Of a stretch of 64,000 nucleotides of DNA, positions 8,810 to 17,690 are shown one piece after another (within the stretch, counting starts at the first letter, position 1; every line of letters starts with the position of its first letter). Origin of the DNA: Streptomyces tendae (lineage in GTDB: Bacteria > Actinomycetota > Actinomycetes > Streptomycetales > Streptomycetaceae); the NCBI RefSeq assembly GCF_014650435.1, contig NZ_BMUY01000023.1:1-64000 (forward strand), in the 5' to 3' direction. The translations under genes and the position numbers were made by a program. Under the pieces are notes generated by a model, which saw only the letters and a program-made list of their open reading frames with translations, was not told the DNA's origin and ran no database searches.

Positions 8810-10543
8810 ATGCCCACGATCGCCGCCCACCTCATCGCCTCGCTCAAGGCCAGCGGCGTACAGCGCCTCTACGGCCTGCCCGGCGACTCCCTCAACGGGC
8901 TGACCGACGCGCTGCGCCGGGACGGCGAGGTCGACTGGGTGCATGTGCGGCACGAGGAGAGCGCCGCGCTCGCGGCCGCCGCAGATGCCGGACTGACCGG
9001 TGAACTCGCGGTCTGCGTCGGCAGCTGCGGACCCGGCAACCTGCACCTGATCAACGGACTGTTCGACGCCCAGCGCAGCCGGGTGCCCGTCCTCGCCGTG
9101 GCCGCCCAGATCCCCGGCGCCGAGATCGGCTCCGGCTACTTCCAGGAGACCCGCCCGCAGGAGCTGTTCCGCGAGTGCAGCGTCTACGCGGAGGTGGCGG
9201 ACAGCGCCGAGACCGCGCCGCGCATCATCGAGCTGGCCATGCGGGCCGCCGTCGAACGCAAGGGCGTCGCCGTCGTGGTGGTGCCCGGCGAGGTCTTCCT
9301 CGCCAAGGCCGCCCGCGAGCTGGCCCCCGCTGTGGTCCGCCCCACCCGCACCGTCTCCCGGCCCGACGACGCCGCCCTGCGCGAGGCCGCGGCCCTGCTG
9401 GACGCCGGGAAGCGGGTGACCGTCCTCGCCGGAGCCGGCGCGGCGGGCGCCCACGACGACCTGGTCAGGCTGGCCGAACGCCTCAAGGCACCCGTCGTCC
9501 ACGCCCTGCGCGGCAAGGAGTACGTCGAGTACGACAACCCCTACGACGTCGGCATGACCGGTCTGCTCGGCTACGCCTCCGGCTACAAGGCGATCGAGGA
9601 GGCCGACACCCTGCTCATGCTCGGCACCGACTTCCCCTACCGCCAGTTCTACCCGCGGGACGCCAAGGTGATCCAGCTGGACCTGCGCGGCGAGCAGCTC
9701 GGCCGACGCACCCGCGTTGACCTGCCGCTGACCGGCAGCGTGCGGGACACGCTGCCCGCGCTGCTGCCCCTGCTGACGCCGAAGACCGACCGCGGCCACC
9801 TCGACCGGGCCCTCGCGCACTACGCCCGCACCCGCAAGTCGCTGGACGCGCTCGCCGTCAACGACCACGAACGCACGCCGATCCACCCGCAGTTCGTGGC
9901 GAGTACCGTGGACCGCCTCGCGGACGACAACGCCGTCTTCACCACGGACGTCGGCTCCCCGGTGGTGTGGGCGGCCCGCTACCTGACGTTCAACGGACGC
10001 CGGCGGCTGCTCGGCTCCTTCAACCACGGCACGATGGCCTGCGCCCTGCCGCATGCGGTGGGCGCCCAGGCCGCCTACCCAGGACGCCAGGTGGTGTCTT
10101 TCTCGGGCGACGGCGGTCTCACTATGCTCCTGGGGGAGCTGTTCACCCTGCGCCAGAACCGGCTGCCCGCCAAGATCGTTCTGTTCAACAACGGCTCGCT
10201 GAATTTCGTCGAGCTGGAGATGAAGGCGGCCGGCGTCGTCAACTTCGCCACGGAACTGGACAACCCCCGGCTCGCGGACGTGGCCGCCGCGGTCGGCCTG
10301 TGGGCCCGGCGGGTGCAGCGGCCTGGTGACCTGGAAGGCGCGCTCAAGGACGCCTTCGCCCACGACGGGCCCGCGGTGGTCGAGGTCATGACGGCCAGGC
10401 AGGAGCTGTCGGTGCCGCCCGCGATCACGGTGGAACAGGCCAAGGGATTCACCCTGTACGCGATCCGCACCGTACTCTCCGGCCGCGGCGAGGAACTCCT
10501 CGACCTGGTCACCACCAACGTCGCCCGGCGGATCCTGCACTGA
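8810..10543 (+). CDS. poxB: pyruvate dehydrogenase (quinone)/PoxB-type ThDP enzyme
   Basis: Encodes 577 aa with the three-domain ThDP fold: Pyr domain (1-170), central domain with a degenerate FAD/nucleotide fold (190-330) and PP domain (360-540). The catalytic Glu lies in VRHEESAA near residue 50. The ThDP motif GDGG...FNN is present around residues 435-463. The family oxidises pyruvate to acetate and CO2 and passes electrons to quinone. The C-terminal tail (about 545-577) resembles the membrane-association region of PoxB. AAGGGAAG precedes the ATG. The closest alternatives are acetolactate-synthase-like enzymes, but overall order and length favour PoxB. It converges with the TrmB/LuxR gene. 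Confidence 0.85.
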   Translation: MPTIAAHLIASLKASGVQRLYGLPGDSLNGLTDALRRDGEVDWVHVRHEESAALAAAADAGLTGELAVCVGSCGPGNLHLINGLFDAQRSRVPVLAVAAQIPGAEIGSGYFQETRPQELFRECSVYAEVADSAETAPRIIELAMRAAVERKGVAVVVVPGEVFLAKAARELAPAVVRPTRTVSRPDDAALREAAALLDAGKRVTVLAGAGAAGAHDDLVRLAERLKAPVVHALRGKEYVEYDNPYDVGMTGLLGYASGYKAIEEADTLLMLGTDFPYRQFYPRDAKVIQLDLRGEQLGRRTRVDLPLTGSVRDTLPALLPLLTPKTDRGHLDRALAHYARTRKSLDALAVNDHERTPIHPQFVASTVDRLADDNAVFTTDVGSPVVWAARYLTFNGRRRLLGSFNHGTMACALPHAVGAQAAYPGRQVVSFSGDGGLTMLLGELFTLRQNRLPAKIVLFNNGSLNFVELEMKAAGVVNFATELDNPRLADVAAAVGLWARRVQRPGDLEGALKDAFAHDGPAVVEVMTARQELSVPPAITVEQAKGFTLYAIRTVLSGRGEELLDLVTTNVARRILH

Positions 10544-10580
10544 GCGGGGGAGGGGCGAGCCGACGCCGGACGGGCGCCGG

Positions 10581-11567
10581 TCAGATCAGTCCGCGGGTGG
10601 CGGCCCGGGCCCCCGCCTGGAAGCGGGTCTGGGCACCTAGCTTCGCCAGGACGGCCGCGACCCGGCGGGTGGCGGTACGGGTACTGCACCCCAGTTGGCG
10701 CGCGATGGCCTGGTCCTTCAGACCGGACTTGAGCATGCCGAGCAACAGGACGTCGCCCGCGTCGAAGGTGTCGTTCCCGGGTGGCGCCGCCGACGCGGAC
10801 AACGGCTCGGCGCAGGCCCAGTAGGCCTCGTAGAGTTCCCTCAGCGCGTCGAGCATGCCCGAGGGGTGGATGACGACGAGACCGTCGTAGACCGGACCGG
10901 ACAGCGGGACCAGCGCGATCCGCTTGTCGATGATGTGCAGCTTGAACGGCAGAGAGGGCAACAGCCTGGAGTCCTCCCCCAGTTCGGCGAGCCGGAGCAG
11001 GGTCGCGAACCGGCCCGGGCGCTCCATCGACTGCGGGCAGTAGATCGAACGGACGGCGATGCCCCGTTCCAGCCAGGACACCGTGATGGACATCTCGTCC
11101 TCGTTGCTGTGCTGCCCGCCGTCGGACCGGCCCATGTAGGGCGGCCGGTCCAGGGCCCAGAGGTGGCTGCTCACCGAGGCGGTGAGCCGCTCGAAGCGCT
11201 CCACGATCGCCGCCCGGTCCGACAGAACCTCCACGAGGCTGCTCGGGTCGGGGCGCCGGCGCCCCTCGCGGTAGCGCTCGGCGATCCGATCGATCTCCAG
11301 GCGCGCGGTGGACAGCGCCGTCTCCATCTCGGACTGCCGCCTCGACAACAGGGGCAGCAATGCGGCCTGGGGATCCGTCGCCTGATAGAGGCCGTGGGCG
11401 GTGGAGTGGAGGAGCCCCAACTCCCGGAGCCGGCCGACGGATCGCAGCACGTCTTGCTCCGGCGCTACCTCGGCGGCGACGACATCGGCGACGGTCATCT
11501 CGCCCTGCTCCAGGAGGCACCGGTACACCTGTTCGTCGGCATCGGCTATGCCCAGGGCCTTGAGCAT
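10581..11567 (-). CDS. TrmB-N-terminal, LuxR-C-terminal transcriptional regulator
   Basis: Encodes 328 aa. An N-terminal winged-helix TrmB-like domain (about 1-75, DEQVYRCLLEQGEMTVADV) is followed by a coiled segment (80-105), a sensor region and a C-terminal LuxR/GerE HTH (about 265-325, LLLGMLKSGLKDQAIARQLGCSTRTATRRVAAVLAKLGA). I chose the ATG at 11567 over one at 11600 because GGAGGA lies 7 nt upstream of it. This two-domain combination is common in Streptomyces next to secreted subtilases, and here it is divergent from one, so it probably controls that gene. The signal it senses is unknown. Confidence 0.85.
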   Translation of the reverse strand: MLKALGIADADEQVYRCLLEQGEMTVADVVAAEVAPEQDVLRSVGRLRELGLLHSTAHGLYQATDPQAALLPLLSRRQSEMETALSTARLEIDRIAERYREGRRRPDPSSLVEVLSDRAAIVERFERLTASVSSHLWALDRPPYMGRSDGGQHSNEDEMSITVSWLERGIAVRSIYCPQSMERPGRFATLLRLAELGEDSRLLPSLPFKLHIIDKRIALVPLSGPVYDGLVVIHPSGMLDALRELYEAYWACAEPLSASAAPPGNDTFDAGDVLLLGMLKSGLKDQAIARQLGCSTRTATRRVAAVLAKLGAQTRFQAGARAATRGLI

Positions 11568-11778
11568 GTATGCGTCCTCCGCCCGCTCGACGTGTGACAT
11601 CCGTGGCGTAGTTGGTCATCCGTCCAAACCCGCCATCAGAGTATCTGGACGCCTGTCAGAGGTACAGCGTTCACTTTTCCCGCCGCGAGGTGCTCATTGT
11701 CCGATCCTCGTCAGTCCTCCGCGGCGTCCGAAGGTGCCGGAGAAACCCTCCGGCTCGCCTCACACCCTGGGAGCACAC

Positions 11779-14700
11779 GTGAGATTCAGGCCTCGAAGAA
11801 GGGCTCTTGCTCGGGGAGCGGTGGCCGTCGCCGCGTCCCTGACCGCGATCCTTGCCGGCACACCGGTCCAGGCCGCCGGCGATCCGACGACCCCCGTACC
11901 CCTGACGGGGCATCTCAAGGCCGGCCGCTACATCGTCACCCTCACCGAGGCGCCCCTCGCCCTCTATCGGGGCGGCACCGACGGACTCGCTCCGACGGCG
12001 CCGTCCCCGGGCGGCAGGGTCGACACCTCCACCACAGCCGCCCAGCGATACCGTGACTTCCTGACGGGTCGACAGAAAGAGGCTGCCGCGGCCGTCGGAG
12101 CCAAGGTCCGGGACCGCTACACGGTGGTGACCAACGGCTTCACCGCGGATCTGACGGCTACGCAGGCCGCGCGGCTGAGCACCCGGCCCGGCGTCCTCAA
12201 GGTCAGCCTGGACGGATGGAACAAGGCCACGGACGACTCCCGGTCGACCGACGCGATGGGGCTGTCCGGGCCGCGCGGCGTGTGGTCGTCGCTCGGGGGG
12301 ACCGCGAAGGCCGGCAAGGGCGTGGTGGTGGGCGTCATCGACTCCGGTATCTGGCCCGAGAGCGCCTCGTTCGCCGGCTCTCCGCTCGGCAGCAGGCCCC
12401 CCACGGCCATGAACCCCTACCGCCCGTACCGCCAGGGCGACACGATCCGGATGAAGAAGGCGGACGGGACCACCTTCACCGGCGTCTGCCAGACCGGTGA
12501 GCAGTTCACCGCCGCCGCCTGCAACACCAAGCTCGTCGGGGCGCGCTACTTCGGCGACGGCTGGCTGGGCGCGATACCGCCGGAGGAACGGGACGACTAC
12601 GTGTCGCCGCGCGACGGCGAAGGGCACGGTACCCACACGGCGTCCACCGCGGCGGGCAACACGGATGTTCCGGTGACCGTGGACGGGACCGACTTCGGGA
12701 AGATCTCCGGAGTGGCGCCGAGTGCTGTGGTCGCCATGTACAAGGCGCTCTGGAAGGGCAAGGGCGCCACCGGCTCCGGCGGTACCGACTCCGACATCGT
12801 CGCGGCGATCGACCAGGCGGTGGCGGACGGCGTCGACGTCATCAACTACTCGGCGGGGGCGCAGGAGGAGTCGTCGCTCGACGAGCCCATACAGCAGGCC
12901 TTCCTGGCGGCGGCGCGGGCCGGGATCTTCGTGTCGGCGGCCGCGGGCAACTGGGGGCCGACGACGTCCTGGATCGACAACACCGCCCCGTGGACCACCA
13001 CGGTCGCGGCCAGCACCCTCGCACCCGTGGAGGCCACGGTGAAGCTGGGCGACGGCCGGACCTTCGTCGGGGCCAGCGTCACTGTGCGCGCGGCGCTCGG
13101 TCCGAAAGCGCTGGTGCGGTCCGTCGACGTGAAGAACGCCGCGGCGGCGCAGGGTGAGGCCGCGCTGTGCAAGGACGGCACGCTCGACCCGGAGAAGACC
13201 GCCGGGAAGATCGTGGTGTGCGATCGGGGCAGCAACACCCGGGTGAGCAAGTCCGCCGAGGTACGGCGGGCCGGCGGCGTCGGCATGGTCCTGGTCAACA
13301 CCGGTGACCAGGACACGGACGGCGACATCCACATGGTGCCGACTGTGCACCTGAACGGGCCGGGGGCGCGCGCGGTCGGCGACTATGCGGCCACGCCGGG
13401 CGCCACCGTGACGCTGGAGCCCGGTGGCTCCACCGGAACCCCGTATCCGCAGATCGCCTCGTTCTCCTCCAGGGGCCCCTCCACGGTGAACAAGGGCGCG
13501 CTGATCAAGCCGGACCTCGCCGCACCGGGCGTGGCCGTGCTCGCCGCCGTCGCACCGCCCAGCAACCAGGGCCACGCGTTCGACTTCATGGCGGGCACGT
13601 CGATGGCCGCGCCCCAGGTCGCCGGACTGGCGGCCCTCTACCTCGGCGTGCACCCCAAGTGGTCGCCCATGGCGGTCAAGTCCGCCCTGATGACGACCGC
13701 GGTGGACACGAAGACAGCGTCGGGCGGGGCGAACACCGACCCGTACGCGCAGGGCTCCGGCGAGGTCGAACCCGCCGCGATGCTCGACCCGGGCCTGGTG
13801 TACGACTCCTCCGCCCGCGACTGGCTCGCCTACGAGGAGGGGCTCGGGGTGGACACCCGGACCGGCACGGCCCCCATCGAGCCCAGTGACCTGAACTACC
13901 CGTCCCTCTCTGTGGACCGGCTGCTCGGCTCGCGCACCCTCACCCGTACGCTGACCGCGGTCCGGCCCGGTGTGTACCGCGCCGCCGTGAAGCTGCCCGG
14001 CTTCGACGTACGGGTGACGCCCTCGGCCCTGCGCTTCACCCGTGCCGGGCAGACGGCGAAGGTCGCCATCAGGCTGACCCGCACCACCGCGGCCTCCGAC
14101 GTTCCCGTCACCGGATCCCTGACATGGACCGGCAGCGGGCGGGTGACGGTACGCAGCCCGATCGTGGTGACACCACAGAGCCTGGCGGCTCCGAGCCGAC
14201 TCACCGGCAGCGGCAGCGCGGGAAGCGTCTCCTACAGCGCGACCCCGGGCACCGAGAAGCTGACGCTCACCCCGTACGCGCCGGTCGTGGGAGCACCGGT
14301 GAGCGGCGAGGTGACCAAGGCGAAGGGCGGCACCGACGAGTTCGTGCTCACGGTGCCCGAGGGAAGCAAGGCCGGCGAGTTCTACGCCACGGCGGACCAC
14401 CCCGACGCCGGGATCTACCTGATGGTCACGCCTCTGCGGGCGGACGGCTCGCCCGCGGGGGGCGAGCAGCTGAGCGAGTACGCCCATCAGGCGCACGTCG
14501 GCTTCACGAGGCTGAAGCCGGGCAAGTACCTCGTCACCGTCATGTCGGGCTGGTACGAAGGGTCGGGCAGGCCGTCCGACTTCACGTACACCCTGCGGGC
14601 GAACCTGGTGGGTGCGGACACACCCACGACCGGCACATTCACCGTGTCTCCGCGGCACCCGGAGACAAGGCCGGGTGTCCCGTTCCAGGTCAGCGGCACC

Positions 14701-14787
14701 TGGTCCGGCGTGGACACCTCCGCCCCAGCCACCGCCTACATCGGCTACCAGGACGGTACCGGCACCCTGGTCGGCATCGGCGGCTGA
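11779..14787 (+). CDS. secreted subtilisin-like serine protease (S8) with PA insert
   Basis: Encodes 1002 aa. A signal peptide (residues 1 to about 33, ending VQAAG) is followed by an I9 propeptide-like inhibitor, the S8 domain with Asp188 (VIDSGIW), His283 (GHGTHTAS) and Ser608 (GTSMAAPQ), and a PA-domain insertion between His and Ser (about 420-530). Beta-sandwich, fibronectin-III-like C-terminal regions follow to the end. The layout matches large cucumisin-type bacterial subtilases. The GTG start is chosen because the signal peptide begins there and GGGAG precedes it. It is transcribed divergently from the TrmB/LuxR regulator, 211 bp away. It should degrade extracellular protein; specificity is unknown. 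Confidence 0.92.
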   Translation: MRFRPRRRALARGAVAVAASLTAILAGTPVQAAGDPTTPVPLTGHLKAGRYIVTLTEAPLALYRGGTDGLAPTAPSPGGRVDTSTTAAQRYRDFLTGRQKEAAAAVGAKVRDRYTVVTNGFTADLTATQAARLSTRPGVLKVSLDGWNKATDDSRSTDAMGLSGPRGVWSSLGGTAKAGKGVVVGVIDSGIWPESASFAGSPLGSRPPTAMNPYRPYRQGDTIRMKKADGTTFTGVCQTGEQFTAAACNTKLVGARYFGDGWLGAIPPEERDDYVSPRDGEGHGTHTASTAAGNTDVPVTVDGTDFGKISGVAPSAVVAMYKALWKGKGATGSGGTDSDIVAAIDQAVADGVDVINYSAGAQEESSLDEPIQQAFLAAARAGIFVSAAAGNWGPTTSWIDNTAPWTTTVAASTLAPVEATVKLGDGRTFVGASVTVRAALGPKALVRSVDVKNAAAAQGEAALCKDGTLDPEKTAGKIVVCDRGSNTRVSKSAEVRRAGGVGMVLVNTGDQDTDGDIHMVPTVHLNGPGARAVGDYAATPGATVTLEPGGSTGTPYPQIASFSSRGPSTVNKGALIKPDLAAPGVAVLAAVAPPSNQGHAFDFMAGTSMAAPQVAGLAALYLGVHPKWSPMAVKSALMTTAVDTKTASGGANTDPYAQGSGEVEPAAMLDPGLVYDSSARDWLAYEEGLGVDTRTGTAPIEPSDLNYPSLSVDRLLGSRTLTRTLTAVRPGVYRAAVKLPGFDVRVTPSALRFTRAGQTAKVAIRLTRTTAASDVPVTGSLTWTGSGRVTVRSPIVVTPQSLAAPSRLTGSGSAGSVSYSATPGTEKLTLTPYAPVVGAPVSGEVTKAKGGTDEFVLTVPEGSKAGEFYATADHPDAGIYLMVTPLRADGSPAGGEQLSEYAHQAHVGFTRLKPGKYLVTVMSGWYEGSGRPSDFTYTLRANLVGADTPTTGTFTVSPRHPETRPGVPFQVSGTWSGVDTSAPATAYIGYQDGTGTLVGIGG

Positions 14788-14913
14788 CCCCACCCGTCTG
14801 CGCTGGGATCGCCGGCAGGACCAGGGGGTGGCGTTCGGATCAGGTCGGCCTTGAGTGACAGTGGCTCTGGGCAGAATCCGAACTACACCCCCTGGGCCGG
14901 GGCGTGGCGGCCT

Positions 14914-16269
14914 CTACCGCAGTACCCGGAACGCGGTGCGGAGTTCCTCGGCGAGGATCTTCGGCTGCTCCCAGGCGGCGAAGTGACCGCCCCTGTCCAC
15001 CTCGTTCCAGTGGATGATGTTGCCGAAGGCCCGCTCGCCCCAGCTGCGCGGCGCGGGGTAGATCTCGGCGGGGAAGACCGTCACCGCGACCGGGACCCGG
15101 GGAATGGAGACGGCGTTGAACGGTCCGCCGCCGGCCTGCGAGCCCTCCCAGTACAGGCGCGAGGACGATGCCCCGGTGTTGGTCAGCCAGTACAGCGAGA
15201 TGGCGTCCAGCAGCTCGTCGTAGGTGAAGAGCTTCTCGGGCTCGCCGTCGGAGTCCGACCACTCCGCGATCTTGTCGTAGAAGTAGGCCGCCATCGCCAC
15301 CGGGGAGTCCGCCAGGGCGTAGCCGATCGTCTGCGGGCTCTGGTTCATCATCGCCGCGTACCCGAAGCCGTCACGGTAGAAGTGGAGCAGCCGGTCGTAG
15401 GCCCTGTGCTCGTCCGCCGACAGGTTCGCCGGGGCGGGGTCGAAGTTGCGCAGGCGCCGCAGGATGTCGTCCGGCACCGTGCCGGGCATGTTGACGTGGA
15501 TGCCCAGCAGCCCCTTCGGCTGCTGGACCGCCAGCACCTCGGAGATGATCGAGCCCCAGTCACCGCCCTGGGAGACGTACTCCGGGTGGCCGAGCCGCAG
15601 CATTAGCGCGTGGAACGCGCGCGCCGTGCGGTCGGGGTTCCACCCGCTCCTGGCCGGGTTGCCCGAGAAGCCGTAGCCGGGCAGGGTCGGCAGCACCAGG
15701 TGGAAGGCGTCCGAGGCACGCCCGCCGTGCGCCGTGGGGTTGACCAGCGGGTCGATGACCTTCAGCAGCTCGACGATCGACCCGGGCCAGCCGTGCGTCA
15801 TCAGCATCGGCAGGGCGTCGGGGTGCGAGGAGCGGATGTACGCGAACTGGATGTCCAGGCCGTCGATCTCGGTGATGTACTGCGGCAGCGCGTTGAGGCG
15901 CCGCTCTAGCTTGCGCCAGTCGTACGTTGTGCCCCAGTGGTCCATCAGCGGCCGCATCCGGGCCAGTTGGGCGCCCTGGGACCGGTCCTTGACCGTCTCC
16001 CGGTCGGGCCAGCGGGTCGCCTGGATGCGCCGCCGCAGCTCGGTCAGCTCCCTCTGCGGGACCTTGATACGGAAGGGACGGATGCCCGAGCCGGGCCGCG
16101 GCGCCCACCCGGCCGCCGTGCCGGTAGCCGTCGGCGCCGCCTGGTCGGTGCCGGCCGCCAGCGCCTGGCCGGGCAGGCCGACCTGACCGGCGGCGACACC
16201 GGCCGCCGCGATGCCCAGGAAACGGCGACGGCCCGTGCCGGGCCGGGGTGAGCGTGCGGGGTTCGTCAT
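14914..16269 (-). CDS. Tat-exported epoxide hydrolase (EHN + alpha/beta hydrolase)
   Basis: Encodes 451 aa. The N-terminus TGRRRFLGIAAAG is a good twin-arginine signal. It continues with the epoxide-hydrolase N-terminal (EHN) domain (about 63-175, FRIKVPQRELTELRRRI) and the alpha/beta-hydrolase fold. The oxyanion motif HGWPGS is at 159-164, the nucleophile Asp237 in QGGDWGS, and the catalytic His around 429 in DRGGHFAAWEQP. The family hydrolyses epoxides via an Asp ester. AAGGAG precedes the ATG. An open frame continues far upstream without a stop, but the signal peptide and ribosome site mark this start. It lies downstream of the maleylpyruvate-isomerase-like gene, with four 10-bp repeats between them. 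Confidence 0.9.
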   Translation of the reverse strand: MTNPARSPRPGTGRRRFLGIAAAGVAAGQVGLPGQALAAGTDQAAPTATGTAAGWAPRPGSGIRPFRIKVPQRELTELRRRIQATRWPDRETVKDRSQGAQLARMRPLMDHWGTTYDWRKLERRLNALPQYITEIDGLDIQFAYIRSSHPDALPMLMTHGWPGSIVELLKVIDPLVNPTAHGGRASDAFHLVLPTLPGYGFSGNPARSGWNPDRTARAFHALMLRLGHPEYVSQGGDWGSIISEVLAVQQPKGLLGIHVNMPGTVPDDILRRLRNFDPAPANLSADEHRAYDRLLHFYRDGFGYAAMMNQSPQTIGYALADSPVAMAAYFYDKIAEWSDSDGEPEKLFTYDELLDAISLYWLTNTGASSSRLYWEGSQAGGGPFNAVSIPRVPVAVTVFPAEIYPAPRSWGERAFGNIIHWNEVDRGGHFAAWEQPKILAEELRTAFRVLR

Positions 16270-16290
16270 CGAAGACTCCTTATGTCCTCT

Positions 16291-16330
16291 GAGTGAGGTC
16301 GAGAGAGACCGAGTGAGATCGAGTGAGGTC
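16291..16330 (-). repeat. four tandem 10-bp repeats upstream of epoxide hydrolase
   Basis: Four contiguous decamers fit GAGWGAGRYC on the plus strand: GAGTGAGGTC, GAGAGAGACC, GAGTGAGATC, GAGTGAGGTC. They end 22 nt before the ATG of the minus-strand epoxide hydrolase. The period is close to one helical turn, so repeated sites face the same side of the DNA. In RNA they would be pyrimidine-rich CUCACUC units just upstream of the ribosome site. Confidence 0.6.
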
Positions 16331-16358
16331 GCGATCGCGCGCGGGAGTCGTGCTGCGG

Positions 16359-17195
16359 CTAGGCTGCGATCCTGCTCAGCAGGCCGAGCTGCCCCAGTGC
16401 CCGGGAGGACCCGTGCAGGACGGCCTCCAGTCTCGGGCTCCGGCCGGCGAGGCTGTCCACGGTCGGGCCCGCCTCGCCGGTCAGGAGGTCCGCCCCGTCG
16501 AAGGGGGCCGCCAGCACGCGGTTGACACCGTCGACGGACGTCACGACGTACGAGGCGTCGGCGGCGCCCTCCAGCAGGAGACCGGCGTGAACGTGGTCGC
16601 CGTTCCAGCTCGGTGGGGCGGCCGCGCACAGCAACGAGTGCATCGTGGCCAGCCGCAACTCGTCCTCGGAGTACGCCGGGCCCTCGTCGCGGGGCAGGGT
16701 GATGTCCCGCTCGTGCATCCAGGCGTCCCAGAACGCGTGGACTGACTGCACCGACCAGGCGATGGTGCGTCCCAGTGCGCCCACGAGCGTCTCGTCGGGG
16801 TCGGCCTCCGCCTTGGCCCGCAGGAGACGCTCCTCCTCCTCCACCAGCCGGGTCAGGTCCCGCACCGTTTCCGCCGGGCTCTGCCCGGCCGACAGTTCGA
16901 GCCACTGGTCCGGCGTCACCGTCGGGTGGAAGTCCGGCGTGAGGCGGAAGCCTCGGAACGGGCCGCCGAGCTGGAAGATGTGCAGGGCGGCGACGTCGCG
17001 GACATGACGGACCACGTCGTGGACGTCCCACTGCGAGCAGCGGGTGGGCGCGTGCCAGGCGGCGTCGTCGAGACAGGAGACGTAGCGCAGGAACCGCGCG
17101 CGCTGGGTGACGAGCACGTCGACGACGGCAAACGGCCCGTCGCTGTATCCGCCCAATTCGTCGAGAATCCTGCCGGATGCCGTACTGGACGTCAT
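16359..17195 (-). CDS. maleylpyruvate isomerase-like mycothiol-dependent (DinB-fold) protein
   Basis: Encodes 278 aa. The N-terminal half is a DinB/MDMPI four-helix domain: CSQWDVHDVVRHVRDVAALHIFQL (about residues 53-76) and VHAFWDAWMHERDI (near 150-163) supply the histidines that bind metal in this superfamily. The C-terminal part resembles the MDMPI C-terminal domain. Members use mycothiol, the actinobacterial thiol, as cofactor or co-substrate; the reaction here is unknown. GGAGGT sits 8 nt before the ATG. The epoxide hydrolase follows downstream, so a detoxification unit is plausible. A near-perfect 25-bp palindrome lies about 105 bp upstream. Confidence 0.8.
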   Translation of the reverse strand: MTSSTASGRILDELGGYSDGPFAVVDVLVTQRARFLRYVSCLDDAAWHAPTRCSQWDVHDVVRHVRDVAALHIFQLGGPFRGFRLTPDFHPTVTPDQWLELSAGQSPAETVRDLTRLVEEEERLLRAKAEADPDETLVGALGRTIAWSVQSVHAFWDAWMHERDITLPRDEGPAYSEDELRLATMHSLLCAAAPPSWNGDHVHAGLLLEGAADASYVVTSVDGVNRVLAAPFDGADLLTGEAGPTVDSLAGRSPRLEAVLHGSSRALGQLGLLSRIAA

Positions 17196-17300
17196 GTGGG
17201 GGTACCTCCAGGCCGTCGAGAGGCCGCCTCGTGACTGAAACCCGGTGTTTCAGGCGCTTTCGTACACGACGGCCATGATGGTGCATACGCGGGCTCCACG

Positions 17301-17325
17301 CACACATATCTACAAGATACGTGTG
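17301..17325. promoter_or_regulatory. 25-bp palindrome CACACATATCT-ACA-AGATACGTGTG
   Basis: Two 11-bp arms match as an inverted repeat with one mismatch and a 3-bp centre. It lies 106-130 bp upstream of the mycothiol-enzyme start and shares CACAT/ATGTG-like half-sites with the CACATGTG family. It is the best operator candidate in this 495-bp gap. Confidence 0.55.
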
Positions 17326-17441
17326 AACCGCCGGCCGTCGACACACCGCGTTTCCCTCCATGGCGGCGATGGGGCAGTATCGCTGCCGTGAACGTGTCCG
17401 GCGGAGAACCCGACGCAGGCACAAACCGGGCGGCTACACGG

Positions 17442-17470
17442 TTGACCGGACATACCGGTCCGCTTACGCT
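17442..17470 (+). promoter_or_regulatory. SigA/HrdB-type promoter with internal GGAC...GTCC repeat
   Basis: TTGACC (17442-17447) and TACGCT (17465-17470) are spaced by 17 bp, the preferred spacing for the principal sigma factor. The spacer contains the inverted repeat GGAC-ATACCG-GTCC. It points at the LAL regulator 220 bp downstream. A possible leaderless 20-codon ORF (17479-17541) begins 9 nt after the -10 box. A CACATGTG octamer follows within it. Confidence 0.5.
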
Positions 17471-17523
17471 GACCGCACATGGAGCCTTTCGGCTGTAATG
17501 GGAGAAAAGGCACCCCTGCCGGA

Positions 17524-17531
17524 CACATGTG
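17524..17531. promoter_or_regulatory. CACATGTG palindrome in the LAL leader
   Basis: Octamer within GGACACATGTGCC, 55 bp downstream of the candidate -10 box and 160 bp upstream of the LAL start. If the promoter is real, the site could act as a roadblock operator. Confidence 0.4.
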
Positions 17532-17690
17532 CCGTCCGTGAGGTGTGGGCGGCGGTCCGTGCCATCAGGCACATCCAGCGAACCGAGCCGCAATCCGGCA
17601 TGTACCAACGCCTCGGGACCGGGCAAGGTCCGCATGCGCAGGTGTGAAGCTGAGGGCCGGCCGGGCCAGCGGTGAAAGGAGTGGGGGACC

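Noticed and set aside
14914..17424. One very long minus-strand open frame spanning the epoxide hydrolase and upstream DNA
   Set aside because: The Tat signal peptide and AAGGAG ribosome site mark the start at 16269. The upstream part is an unused frame of the mycothiol-type enzyme, not a fusion.
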